Source: Bordetella parapertussis (GTDB taxonomy: Bacteria > Pseudomonadota > Gammaproteobacteria > Burkholderiales > Burkholderiaceae_B). From it: a stretch of DNA of 64,000 nt. The position numbers and the translations under genes were made by a program. Under the pieces are notes generated by a model. It made no database searches. It was not told the DNA's origin and worked only from the letters and a program-made list of their open reading frames with translations. This document shows, one piece after another, positions 9,052-17,922 of this stretch. Where the stretch lies: positions 1-64,000 of the forward strand of contig CAMBFI010000001.1 of NCBI GenBank assembly GCA_945865935.1. The letters run 5' to 3'. How positions within the stretch are numbered: position 1 is the first letter of the stretch; the number at the start of each line of letters is the position of its first letter.

Positions 9052-11787
9052 ATGCGGAACGCTATTCTTTTGAAAAAAAACTCCAAGACACACGTGTTTG
9101 AGTCGCAACTAAGCCTTGCGTGCATGCTCTTGCTTGCACTTGGGCTGTGGTTTCATGGCGTTTCGAATGCCAACGGATGCGGTAATGTCATCGCCCCACT
9201 AATAGGCCCGTGCTCCAATAGCGTAACCACCACCTTTAATGTGACTAGTGATGGAATACTCTCTGGTGGGACGGAAGGGGTCATTAACAACAGTCCGGGA
9301 GTGATCACAACCTTCACTAACGCAGGTTCAGTGAGTGGCACGGCCTACGGTATAAAAAATAACAGCGGCGCTGAGATCGGTGTTTTGACAAACACCGGCA
9401 CGATTAGTGGTGGCACGGCGAGCATTTATAACGCGGGCACCATCACCACTATCAATAATAAGCAAGGTGCTAGCAGCAGTGCCTTAACCTACACCGGCAT
9501 CTTGCCTGTGAATTACAACATCATCGTGACCAGCACCAGTGTCTATGGCAAATTGTCTGCGAGCTCTGTCACAAATGCCTCGGGTACCAGCGGACTGACC
9601 TTTGGGATTCACGATAGTTCGGTGCTCACCAGTGAACGATATCTGAGTGTATTGAGTGGGCTCACCTCAGCCAACATTAGCATTAGTAGCCTGTCGGGCA
9701 CCTACGGCGACTTTAGTTGGTCGTTAGTCAACGCGAGTGGGTCGTCGACGATTTGGGATTTAGTCGTGAGTGCGTCGAGTACAGGTTCGGTGACTTTGCC
9801 CACTATAGCCGCCGGTACAGGTGTGCTCCTCAGTAATGTGGGGGTGACCGTCAGCCCTGTATTTGCGGGCGGCTCATTAATTCTACAAACTGCGGATCGC
9901 TCGAGTATCGCTTTTAGTGTCACGGGCGCGGGCGGCACCATTGTTAGCCCCACCTCGGGAAGCGCGACTTTGTCTGGCGTATTCTCGGGCGCGGGAGGTT
10001 TAACGTTTTCGGGTTCGGGCACAACGATATTTACGGGGGCCAACACCTACTCAGGTGGCACCACAGTTGCCTCGGGCACCTTATCCATACAAGGTGATTC
10101 GGCGACTGGTTCGGGTCCTGTGTATGTGGCAAGTGGCGCGCAATTGATGGGTACTGGAACGATTGCGGGAGCGTTGACTGTCGCGGGTGTGTTAAAGCCG
10201 GGCCAATCACCTGGTTATCTTGCGACGAATGCAACGGTCACAATGCAAAGTGGTTCGATTTTTCAGCAAGATATTGCAGGTGTGCTGCAGTCTTCAGCGA
10301 GCGCCCCGGTGGGGGCGAGTGGCTATTACGCCTATCTAAATGTCTTAAGCGGACAGTTCGTGATTGATGCAGGTGCGACGTTGACGCCGCAGCTCAGCAA
10401 TCTCTTTAGTGCGACTGAAAGCGGCTATGGCAGCTCGGTGTATGTGCCCCAACTGGGTGATCGCTTCAGAATCATCACCGCCGCGCAGGCCGTTTCTGGT
10501 CGATTCTCTATCGTGACACAGCCGGCTGAACTGGCGGCGGGTACTCAGTTCCTCGCTTTTTACAACATGAGCAATAGCAACAGCGTAGACCTGTTAACTG
10601 TGCCTTTGTCTTATTCAAATACGTTGGCAGCGACCACACACAACATTGAAGCAACCGCGACTGTACTCGACCGACTTGTAGTTTTGAATCAATCGGGAAG
10701 CGCGAGCGTTTCGCAAGAGCAGTTGCTGTATGCAACAGCAGAGCAACGAACAGGTGGCTTGCAGGGATTTGTAACGGGCTTAGCAGGCGAGGTACATGCC
10801 GCTTCAGTGGCGGTGTTGCCACAAACAACACAGCGACTACAACAGGCTTTACTCGGTCGATTAAGTGATCTGCCCTTGATGTTGCCTAATGTCAATGCAA
10901 ACACCAACTCACGCTTGGGTGTTCAAAATGGGCAGACAGCTGCCGTACAGTCTGTCTCGGATGGCAAGCTGTGGGGCGAGGCCGCCTATCAGCGGGGTGA
11001 TCGAGCAAGTAACGAGGGCGGCAGTGGCTATAGCAGTAACTTATATCAGGTGGTATTTGGCTCAGATTTTTACTCCGATGCGCAACAAAAAATTAAGCTT
11101 GGAGCAGGGGTGTCGTTAGCAAATACCTTGGTCGCAGCAAGCGGCGGCAACAGTACTTTGCAACAGGGTGCGCTGTTTTTGTACGGGAAGATGCCAGTGC
11201 TGGATGCGTATGTGCTTGACGCCGTTGCAAGCCTAGGGTTGAGTTCTGCTGACTTGTCGCGCAGCGATGTAACCGGTTTGACGAGTGGTTTTAAAAATAA
11301 AGCGGTAATGGGTAATGACGTGTTGCTCAGTCTGGGGCTGAGCCGGTCTTTCTCATACGACAGCGTTGGGATCACGCCTTTCGCACGCGTCGCATTTCAG
11401 CAAGTGAATCAAGATGCTTACAACGAAGGTAGTGGGCCCGCTGCACTAAAGATCGACCGCTTTAGTGGAAATGGAGTGCGCGGCACGCTCGGGGTCGCGT
11501 TGTCATCACTCAATAAAGATCCGTTGCGCGACACCTATACTTATCGAGCGAGTGTCGCTGTGGGTGCGGATTCGCAAGGCTTATTGAACCCAACGCTGAA
11601 TACGACGCTAGCGAACCAGTCTTTGGCGCTGACGACACCGACTGCGGGTGCACTCTTCGTGCAGGCAGGCCTCTATGGCACTGTGCGGGTTGACGACAAT
11701 ATCTATGCTTATGCTGGGCTGGCTGGTGAATTGCGTAATGCGCAAACGCTATACGGGGGCAGTATCGGTTTGCGGATACAGTTTTGA
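9052..11787 (+). CDS. autotransporter with passenger beta-helix and outer-membrane beta-barrel
   Basis: A type V secreted protein of 911 residues. The N-terminus has a long positively charged stretch and a hydrophobic signal segment (LSLACMLLLALGLWF), with cleavage likely near SNA. The passenger is low-complexity, Ser/Thr/Gly-rich and built of short strands (residues 40-500). It includes an autotransporter-associated strand repeat near residues 320-350 (TGANTYSGGTT). The last 270 or so residues alternate like a 12-strand barrel and end in LRIQF, a terminal Phe typical of BAM substrates. The gene is transcribed divergently from the MBL-fold gene. The ligand or activity of the passenger is unknown. 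Confidence 0.9.
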   Translation: MRNAILLKKNSKTHVFESQLSLACMLLLALGLWFHGVSNANGCGNVIAPLIGPCSNSVTTTFNVTSDGILSGGTEGVINNSPGVITTFTNAGSVSGTAYGIKNNSGAEIGVLTNTGTISGGTASIYNAGTITTINNKQGASSSALTYTGILPVNYNIIVTSTSVYGKLSASSVTNASGTSGLTFGIHDSSVLTSERYLSVLSGLTSANISISSLSGTYGDFSWSLVNASGSSTIWDLVVSASSTGSVTLPTIAAGTGVLLSNVGVTVSPVFAGGSLILQTADRSSIAFSVTGAGGTIVSPTSGSATLSGVFSGAGGLTFSGSGTTIFTGANTYSGGTTVASGTLSIQGDSATGSGPVYVASGAQLMGTGTIAGALTVAGVLKPGQSPGYLATNATVTMQSGSIFQQDIAGVLQSSASAPVGASGYYAYLNVLSGQFVIDAGATLTPQLSNLFSATESGYGSSVYVPQLGDRFRIITAAQAVSGRFSIVTQPAELAAGTQFLAFYNMSNSNSVDLLTVPLSYSNTLAATTHNIEATATVLDRLVVLNQSGSASVSQEQLLYATAEQRTGGLQGFVTGLAGEVHAASVAVLPQTTQRLQQALLGRLSDLPLMLPNVNANTNSRLGVQNGQTAAVQSVSDGKLWGEAAYQRGDRASNEGGSGYSSNLYQVVFGSDFYSDAQQKIKLGAGVSLANTLVAASGGNSTLQQGALFLYGKMPVLDAYVLDAVASLGLSSADLSRSDVTGLTSGFKNKAVMGNDVLLSLGLSRSFSYDSVGITPFARVAFQQVNQDAYNEGSGPAALKIDRFSGNGVRGTLGVALSSLNKDPLRDTYTYRASVAVGADSQGLLNPTLNTTLANQSLALTTPTAGALFVQAGLYGTVRVDDNIYAYAGLAGELRNAQTLYGGSIGLRIQF

Positions 11788-11819
11788 TAGTTAACGTATC
11801 GCTGCGTGGATTGTGATGA

Positions 11820-12749
11820 CTAGCCAGACATCCCGTTGATGCTAGTTCTTGCATGACTGTGCATGACCTCGCGCTGCAGCGCATCTGCTGCCAGCCCTAA
11901 AATTGCGTCGATCCAGACTTGGAGCTCCATTGCACACAGCAGGCCGTTTTTGTCGTGTTCAATCAAGTGCTGCCACGGACCTGGATTGGCGTAGATGCCT
12001 ACTGCGCCTGCTTGGGTAATATCAAAAAATTTTGTGTAGGACCGAGACTGATTAAATGGTTGATCCAACATTGGTGCCAGTCCAATGTCTCGACCGGGAG
12101 TGGCTAAAAACGTTTGGTAGCTTGGCCACTTCATGGGATGAACGACGGTTACGCGCGGTATGGAGCGATACAGTTGATTGACGGCGTGGTCCCCGATGAT
12201 TTCAAAGCTGATACTCGGGTTGGCGTCGATGCATTGTTCAATCACTGGCTTGAGCCATTCGATTTCTTCACGGTGTGACGCACTCCCATGGTAGAAGACC
12301 CGACAAGCACGGCTCGGAGCGTTGATTGGCTTGGGCGCGATGAGCGCGGGGTTGCGACGTGCATATTTAGCCTTCAGCCAGGGCGACGATACCCAAAGGC
12401 TTGCCTGCATTTGTTCAAGCCAGCGTTGATGACGCGTGGCGTGCATCACGAGCTTGTAGCGATATTTCCAAGGCAGTCCAGCAGATGCTTGGACATCAAG
12501 CAAGTCATCATCCATAAAATAGACGAGCCTGACTAAACTTGTTCTGACTTGGGCGATACGTGTCTTCCAATGAGCGGGTACGTAGCGTACGAAGACAACG
12601 CTTGAAAACGCTAGATCTTGTGCCGAAGGAAGTTGATCCCAGGTGCAGCGAATCACCGGATTGGGTTCGTACTTAAGCGCGGGCAGCACAAAGTAGTCGG
12701 TCGAAGGGTTGGGACCCTCTTCAACAATGTAGGTACGAAGCGCGATCAT
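11820..12749 (-). CDS. glycosyltransferase-like protein (GT-B, group 1-like)
   Basis: About 309 residues from the ATG at 12749 (MIALRTYIVEEGPN); an in-frame TTG at 12794 is a possible alternative start. A GT-B C-terminal half is suggested by FYHGSASHREEIEWLKPV (about 160-180 from the ATG), FEIIGDHA, and DIGLAPMLDQPFNQ followed by SYTKFFDITQAGAVGIYA. The last is the usual donor-site loop, with E replaced by other residues in the E-x7-E motif. A likely role is sugar transfer in surface polysaccharide synthesis, in keeping with the kpsC and rfb genes nearby. It is convergent with the autotransporter gene, 32 bases away. The donor and acceptor cannot be read from the sequence. Confidence 0.7.
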   Translation of the reverse strand: MIALRTYIVEEGPNPSTDYFVLPALKYEPNPVIRCTWDQLPSAQDLAFSSVVFVRYVPAHWKTRIAQVRTSLVRLVYFMDDDLLDVQASAGLPWKYRYKLVMHATRHQRWLEQMQASLWVSSPWLKAKYARRNPALIAPKPINAPSRACRVFYHGSASHREEIEWLKPVIEQCIDANPSISFEIIGDHAVNQLYRSIPRVTVVHPMKWPSYQTFLATPGRDIGLAPMLDQPFNQSRSYTKFFDITQAGAVGIYANPGPWQHLIEHDKNGLLCAMELQVWIDAILGLAADALQREVMHSHARTSINGMSG

Positions 12750-13126
12750 TGGCTCAGTGCCTTGAGCGACGGTTTTCTTGGCTGCCCAACTCAAAATTTA
12801 AGGTTTGAAAGGCAAACGCCTCACGACCGCAGAGTTTGCTTAGTAAGTTAAGCATGAGAGGATCGGTGGCAAGCTGCTTTGCTGGGCATCGTCAAAATAG
12901 GGCGACGCTATAAAGTCTGAAAGAAACGGTGACTCGATAATTGGAACGCCAGCAAGAATTGGAATGGATTGCATCGCGCTGTTGGCTTCTAGATAAGGGA
13001 TATTTAATGAGGATAGTATAACGATATGCAAAAACTCGGGTGTTTCGCTAAACAACCTGCGCAGTAATCTCGGGTTGTTGCTGGTTTAGAATCAGTTGTC
13101 TCAATTAGCAGCTCAGGAGCAACACT
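12750..13126. other. intergenic stretch without a supported gene
   Basis: About 330-380 bases between two divergent genes. On the minus strand 12840-13055 could encode 71 residues in the same frame as the glycosyltransferase, ending in a TAG-type stop before its start. It has no recognisable motif or clear ribosome binding site, so I do not call it. The last bases, CAGGAG at about 13111-13116, are the ribosome binding site of the dioxygenase. The rest shows no repeat or hairpin that I can see. Confidence 0.5.
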
Positions 13127-14197
13127 ATGCTTTCCTTACAGCATCCTTCAAATTGGCGTACAGCCGATCTGCAGAACGATCAGCGCTGGATTTTTCGGGT
13201 GGACGAGCAAGCGCGTCAGGAAATGATCAAAGCAGTTGTGGCGATTGCGGATCCTGCTAAGACCTTGTTTGATTATCGTCCGGCTGATTTTGTCTGGAGT
13301 AAGACGTTGCAGATTCTGTCGGCGGCCCTTCAAGAGGTCAAGCTTGGCCGGGGTGTGGCCTTGATCAAAGGCTTGCCACGTGAAGAACTAACCGCGCATC
13401 AGTTTGAAATCTTGACGTGGGGGCTTGGTTTGCACTCAGGAGTCCCCCGTCCGCAGGGCAAAGAAACGCAATACATCTCTGCTGTCCGGAATGCAGGGAT
13501 GGACTATCGAACGGGTACCGGTCGTGGTTACTCTTCAAATGCAGATCTTGATTTCCATACAGACTCGTCGGACATCATTTTCCTGAGCTGCTTTAACAAA
13601 GCGGTGTCGGGTGGCAAGACCATCATCAGTAGTTCGATGGCCGGGCATGATGTGATGGTACGTGAGCATCCAGAGCATGTGAAATGGTTGTATGAGCCAA
13701 TCGCCTTTAGCCGCCAAGGCGAGCAAGCGCCCGACGAAGGTCCTTACGTGATCATGCCGATTTTTTCAGAGTGCAAGGGCAAGTGGTTTGGTCGTTGGAA
13801 CTGGAATCGCGTGCGCAGTGCGCAAAAGATTGAAGGTGCTCCGCAGCTTAAGCCGGAGCAATTCGCCGCGCTGGAGCAATTTGATCAAGTGATGCGTCGA
13901 CCCGATGTGGCGTTCGAGATGTGGCTTGAGCCGGGTGATGTACAAATTATTAGCAGCCATGTCACGCTGCACTCGCGTACTGAATTTACGGATCACGAGG
14001 ATCCAGCGCAAAAAAGACTGCTATACCGTCTTTGGATCGCGCCGCCGGATAGTGATCAGATGCCTGAGTCTTGGAGGGATCTGTACCGAAGCTGCGAACC
14101 CGGTACAGTCCGTGGTGGAATTCGTGGTTTTAAGCACGACGAGCGCTGTAAGCAGTTTGAGGCACGCCAGGCCAAAGATTGCGGCATGACGGCCTAA
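13127..14197 (+). CDS. TauD/TfdA-family Fe(II)/2-oxoglutarate dioxygenase
   Basis: 356 residues, with CAGGAG upstream of the ATG. The fold is that of TauD/TfdA enzymes that hydroxylate small molecules using 2-oxoglutarate and O2. Iron ligands are visible as FHTDSSD (HxD, about 143-145) and TLHSRTEF (distal His, about 280). The Arg that binds 2-oxoglutarate is in RLLYRLW about 20 residues later. The sequence resembles the larger gamma-butyrobetaine/clavaminate-type branch with the SGGKT motif (VSGGKTIISS). The substrate is unknown. It faces a Bug-type solute receptor gene across a strong hairpin. Confidence 0.85.
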   Translation: MLSLQHPSNWRTADLQNDQRWIFRVDEQARQEMIKAVVAIADPAKTLFDYRPADFVWSKTLQILSAALQEVKLGRGVALIKGLPREELTAHQFEILTWGLGLHSGVPRPQGKETQYISAVRNAGMDYRTGTGRGYSSNADLDFHTDSSDIIFLSCFNKAVSGGKTIISSSMAGHDVMVREHPEHVKWLYEPIAFSRQGEQAPDEGPYVIMPIFSECKGKWFGRWNWNRVRSAQKIEGAPQLKPEQFAALEQFDQVMRRPDVAFEMWLEPGDVQIISSHVTLHSRTEFTDHEDPAQKRLLYRLWIAPPDSDQMPESWRDLYRSCEPGTVRGGIRGFKHDERCKQFEARQAKDCGMTA

Positions 14198-14215
14198 GCT
14201 CATGTAAAAGCCTAT

Positions 14216-14257
14216 TTTTGCGACTTTTATGCAATTGGCTTCAAGAAAGTCGCAAAA
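14216..14257. terminator. bidirectional hairpin between convergent genes
   Basis: Two perfectly complementary 12-base arms, TTTTGCGACTTT (14216-14227) and AAAGTCGCAAAA (14246-14257), enclose an 18-base loop. They lie between the convergent dioxygenase and Bug genes. The U/A ends of the arms on each strand suit a two-way Rho-independent terminator, although the loop is long. Confidence 0.6.
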
Positions 14258-14280
14258 CAACGTGTTGGTGCTTGGCTGCT

Positions 14281-15276
14281 TTACTCCAGCGTAATCTTTG
14301 CATCCTCTATGATCTTGGCCCAACGTACGCGCTCGTCTGCTGCGTACTTGGTGAAGGCCGCGGAGGAATCTCCGATCGTGACGGCGCCCTTGCTCAAGAA
14401 CTCTTCTTTGAACTGCGGGTCGTTCAAGATTTTGACCGTTTCAGCATTGAGCTTGGCGACGATGTCTGGAGGTGTACCTTTTGGTGCGAACAAGCCGAAC
14501 CAACCACTCACGTCAAAGCCAGGTAAGCCGGATTCGGCTAAAGTCGGAACGTCTGGTAAAAGTGCTGAACGCTTAGCCGACGTGACACCAAGTGCGGTCA
14601 GCTTGCCTGACTTGATTAATGACAGACAGACCGGCAAGTTACAAAACATCATTTCAACGCGACCACCGATGATGTCATTGATGACCGGTGTTGTTCCTTT
14701 GTAAGGAATATGCACCATCTCTACGCCAGCCATCTTCTTATAGATCTCGCCTGCAAGGTGCATGCTGCCCCCTGCACCGCTTGAGCCGTAATTAAAGCTC
14801 TTTTGCTTTTGTAGAGCGAGTAACTCTTTGATGTTCTTGGCCGGAACATGCGAGCCAACGACGAGCACGTTCGGCACGCTAATCAAGTTGGTGATGCCAA
14901 CGTAATCGCGCTGTGGATCGTATTTGATATTCTTGTGCAGCAAGACGTTGATCGAGCCGATACTGGTTGCGCCGACCAGAAGCGTGTAACCGTCAGCTGG
15001 TGCTGAGGCAACGTACGCGGCGCCAATATTGCCGTCCGCACCTGCTTTGTTTTCCGCCACAACGGGCTGGCCCAGGGCAATAGAAAGCTTGTTTGCAATG
15101 GTGCGTGTCAAGATATCGGTGAGTGTGCCGGGCGCAAAAGGCGCGACGATAGTGATGGGCTTGTTTGGGTAGTTAGCGGCGCCTTGAGCGTTTGCTTGCG
15201 AGCTTGCAAACAAAGCCAACGCTGCCACACTGCTCACACCAACGGCACGAATTGTTGAGAAGATATTTTTTGGCAT
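14281..15276 (-). CDS. Bug/TctC-family periplasmic solute-binding protein
   Basis: 331 residues from the ATG at 15276, chosen because a GGAG lies about 8 bases upstream; a longer reading would start inside the FKBP gene spacing. A signal peptide (VAALALFASSQANAQG) is followed by the family start YPNKPITIVAPFAPGTLTD. VVAENKAGADGNIGAAYVA and PYKGTTPVINDIIGG are typical of the Bug fold, which captures carboxylates in the periplasm for tripartite transporters. No membrane subunits lie nearby. It follows the FKBP gene by 13 bases, so it may be read from the lptF-FKBP unit. Confidence 0.9.
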   Translation of the reverse strand: MPKNIFSTIRAVGVSSVAALALFASSQANAQGAANYPNKPITIVAPFAPGTLTDILTRTIANKLSIALGQPVVAENKAGADGNIGAAYVASAPADGYTLLVGATSIGSINVLLHKNIKYDPQRDYVGITNLISVPNVLVVGSHVPAKNIKELLALQKQKSFNYGSSGAGGSMHLAGEIYKKMAGVEMVHIPYKGTTPVINDIIGGRVEMMFCNLPVCLSLIKSGKLTALGVTSAKRSALLPDVPTLAESGLPGFDVSGWFGLFAPKGTPPDIVAKLNAETVKILNDPQFKEEFLSKGAVTIGDSSAAFTKYAADERVRWAKIIEDAKITLE

Positions 15277-15289
15277 GGTGTTCTCCGGA

Positions 15290-15637
15290 TTAGCTGATCG
15301 CAAGAAGTTCTACATCGAATACCAAGGTGGCGTTAGGCGGAATCACACCGCCCGCACCACGCGCACCATAGCCCATCTCAGGGGGGATGATCAATGTACG
15401 CTTGCCACCGATTTTCATGCCGGCAACGCCTTCGTCCCAGCCTTTGATGACATGGCCTGCACCCAACGGAAAATCAAACGGATCGCCGCGGTCTACCGAG
15501 CTATCAAACTTAGCGCCCTTGTTGCCTGCTGCTGTCGTATCGTGCAGCCATCCGGTGTAATGCACCGAAACGTGCTGACCGGTTGCCGCTTCGGCGCCCG
15601 CGCCGATGGTAATGTCGATTTTTTGAAGTCCGCTCAT
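15290..15637 (-). CDS. FKBP-type peptidyl-prolyl cis-trans isomerase
   Basis: 115 residues from the ATG at 15637 (AAGGAAA upstream); an extended start seven codons earlier is less likely. This is a single, compact FKBP domain that speeds proline isomerisation during folding, with no signal peptide, so cytoplasmic. Visible are VSVHYTGWL, KFDSS, a GHVIKGWDEGVAGMKIGGKR block, and GYGARGAGGVIPPNATLVFD with the aromatic/aliphatic pocket residues. It starts 31 bases past the lptF stop, so it is likely the second gene of the lptF operon. Confidence 0.95.
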   Translation of the reverse strand: MSGLQKIDITIGAGAEAATGQHVSVHYTGWLHDTTAAGNKGAKFDSSVDRGDPFDFPLGAGHVIKGWDEGVAGMKIGGKRTLIIPPEMGYGARGAGGVIPPNATLVFDVELLAIS

Positions 15638-15667
15638 GAGGTTTTCCTTTTTTATCAATTTAGATGG

Positions 15668-16783
15668 TTAAGCTGGCGCCACGGTTGGTGACTTGGGAGT
15701 TTTGATTCTTAAGCGATGCCACAGCAACAAGAGCGTGAAGGCAGCAAAGATGGCATGTACAAGCCAGACCCCCACAACAAAGGAGAGTTTGCTGTGAATA
15801 ATCCAACCCTGTGAGAGGTTGATGAGGTTCAGATAAAGCATAGCCACTAAGCCGGCCATGAGTAAGTCGCCAGAGCGCCCGATGCGCGGGTTCACTGCGC
15901 CTAAGGGGATCGCGATTAAGGCAAGATTCAATGCTGCCATCGGCAAAGCGACGCGCCACATTAATTGGCCTGAGGAGTTCGGAACCCGGTCGCTAATTAA
16001 CCATGCTGTTGGACGTGAGCGACGGCTGTTTAAGGTATCTTCACGCGCTCTCTTAAGAGAGGCTTCACCGTCTTTGCTTTCAATTCTTGCGCCGAAGGAA
16101 TCAAATTCGACGAGCCGCATTTCAGGTGTGCCAAGCTTGAAGTCATAACGATGGCCTTCGCCCAGAACGAGAAACTTGTCTCCGTTTACTTCCATGACGG
16201 TATCGGCTGAGTTTGAAGTGATTAAGCTAAACCAGTCCGGATCAATCAGTCGCATAAAAACTTGCCCTAAGGGGCCGTCGGGCGTCGTGGGGCCTTCGAC
16301 AAAAAATACGCGCGATCCTTTTTCTGTTTCGAGAAATTGACCTGGGGTGACTTTGGACAAGTCTGACCGCAACTCGAAGCGGGCACGGTATTCACCGATC
16401 TGACGGTTGGCCCAAGGCGTGCCGTATAGCGTTAAAAACGCAATGAGAAAAGAGACGGGGATCGCCACACGCAATACGGGGTTGATCCAGTTAAGCAGGG
16501 ACAGGCCGCTCGAGAACCAGACCACCATTTCAGATTCGCGATAGTTACGCGTGACCGTGGTGAGCACGCCAATAAAAAGCGAAACTGCCAAGATAATGGG
16601 CAAAGCGGCGATGGTCGTAAACGCAGCGAGTCCCACCACGACATCCGCACCGATCCGTCCGGCGGCCGCTTCGCCTAATAGCCTGACAAGTACCACGCTT
16701 AGCCAAATCACAATAAGCGTCGACAGTACGACACTCGTGTGGTTGGTGATTTCAGATACAACGGAACGTTTAAATAAAGACAT
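15668..16783 (-). CDS. lptF: LPS export permease LptF
   Basis: 371 residues. LptF is one of the two membrane subunits of the LptB2FG ABC extractor that lifts lipopolysaccharide from the inner membrane. The start MSLFKRSVVSEITNHTS, three N-terminal helices, a periplasmic beta-jellyroll (about residues 130-265, e.g. GQFLETEKGSRVFFVEG) and three C-terminal helices match the family. The gene normally has lptG immediately after it. Here an FKBP gene follows instead and no lptG is in the window, so it must be encoded elsewhere. Confidence 0.88.
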   Translation of the reverse strand: MSLFKRSVVSEITNHTSVVLSTLIVIWLSVVLVRLLGEAAAGRIGADVVVGLAAFTTIAALPIILAVSLFIGVLTTVTRNYRESEMVVWFSSGLSLLNWINPVLRVAIPVSFLIAFLTLYGTPWANRQIGEYRARFELRSDLSKVTPGQFLETEKGSRVFFVEGPTTPDGPLGQVFMRLIDPDWFSLITSNSADTVMEVNGDKFLVLGEGHRYDFKLGTPEMRLVEFDSFGARIESKDGEASLKRAREDTLNSRRSRPTAWLISDRVPNSSGQLMWRVALPMAALNLALIAIPLGAVNPRIGRSGDLLMAGLVAMLYLNLINLSQGWIIHSKLSFVVGVWLVHAIFAAFTLLLLWHRLRIKTPKSPTVAPA

Positions 16784-16883
16784 CAGGCTGTGCGCGCCAA
16801 AGCAAAAAAAGGGTGCTAGCCCAGCTACGTCAAGCTAGCTAAGAGAATTTAGCACAATGTGGCCTGTTTACTTGTTTGATCGC

Positions 16884-17834
16884 TTAGGCGTTTGGCAACT
16901 TGTTAATGTGGTCGATCATGCGTTGCCGCATTGCTTCATCAGGCAGTCTGCCAACTCCTCCACCGATATTGTCCGCCATGTTTGCGACCCGGCTTGTTGC
17001 TGGAGTGATGCAGGTGACGGTTGGATGGCTCGCAACGAACTTGAGAAAGAATTGCGCCCAGGTTGTTGCGTCAAATTCCTTTGCCCATTCAGGCACTTGC
17101 TGTCCTTTGACACGCGTCCAAAGGCGTGCCCGACCGAAGGGAGCATAGACAAGCACTGCGATGCCGCGCTCTTTGGCGAGAGGCAAAATAGTTTTTTCCG
17201 CGAACAGGTCATCAATCGCGTAGTTCGTGCCGATGAAATCCACTTGCTGTGTGCGCATGGTTTCAATGAGTTCAGCGTACTGATTTTCGAAAGTTGTTGT
17301 GATGCCGATATAGCGTACGCGTCCTTGTTGCTTTGCTTCGCGCAAGATGGGCAGTTGGGTGGCGATGTCACCCATGTTGTGAACTTGGATCAGATCAATA
17401 ACAGGACGATCAATCCGTTTGAAGGAAGCTTCAAGTTGCTTGCGTGCCGCCTCGACGTCTGCTTTGCCACCTCGTGCTGCGACATTTAACTTGGTCGCCC
17501 AGAATAGTTTTTTGTTAAGACCTAATTCTTGCGCGATTTTTCCGGCGACCTCTTCGGATGCACCATAGCTCGGTGCTGTATCAAATAGTCTGCCGCCTAG
17601 CTCGATCATTTTGGCGAGCACTGCTTTGAGGGCATCGTGATCTTCTGTGCGCGCAACTTGCGCGAAGGTGGCGGAGCTACCCAGGCCGATGATGGGCAAG
17701 CGCTCACCGTTTGTCGGGATGGCGCGCGTGATGAGTGGACCCGCAGTCGATAGATTTTGCGCCCACGCGTGAGGAAGTACGGCGGTGCCAGCGGCAGCAA
17801 GGGCGGTTTGTAGCAAGGTACGTCGGTTCATCAT
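16884..17834 (-). CDS. aldo/keto reductase with Tat signal peptide
   Basis: 316 residues from the ATG at 17834, six bases after AGGAG; a second ATG follows directly. The twin-arginine motif NRRTLLQ and a hydrophobic stretch ending in AWAQN predict Tat export to the periplasm, unusual for this mainly cytoplasmic family. The AKR tetrad is visible: Asp and Tyr in FDTAPSYG, Lys in ATKLN, His in QVHN. The barrel end SRVANMADNIGG is typical. It probably reduces a carbonyl with NADPH, but the substrate is unknown. It is 88 bases downstream of the MFS gene. Confidence 0.88.
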   Translation of the reverse strand: MMNRRTLLQTALAAAGTAVLPHAWAQNLSTAGPLITRAIPTNGERLPIIGLGSSATFAQVARTEDHDALKAVLAKMIELGGRLFDTAPSYGASEEVAGKIAQELGLNKKLFWATKLNVAARGGKADVEAARKQLEASFKRIDRPVIDLIQVHNMGDIATQLPILREAKQQGRVRYIGITTTFENQYAELIETMRTQQVDFIGTNYAIDDLFAEKTILPLAKERGIAVLVYAPFGRARLWTRVKGQQVPEWAKEFDATTWAQFFLKFVASHPTVTCITPATSRVANMADNIGGGVGRLPDEAMRQRMIDHINKLPNA

Positions 17835-17864
17835 GTTTGGCTCCTGCGCAAAATAAAGAAATGA

Positions 17865-17910
17865 TCTGTGTGGTGAGTGTGCGTTGTGAGTGTGTGTGGT
17901 GAATGTATAT
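17865..17910. repeat. GTG-rich low-complexity tract
   Basis: The plus strand between two minus-strand genes reads as imperfect GTG/TGTG repeats (for example GTGTGGTGAGTGTG, then GTTGTGAGTGTGTG). The minus-strand transcript would carry CAC-rich repeats in the leader of the reductase gene. No function can be assigned. Confidence 0.5.
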
Positions 17911-17922
17911 TGTGAATCAAAC

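Noticed and set aside
12840-13055. 71-residue reading frame upstream of the glycosyltransferase
   Set aside because: In the same frame as the glycosyltransferase but separated by a stop, with no motif and no ribosome binding site. Kept only as part of the intergenic entry.
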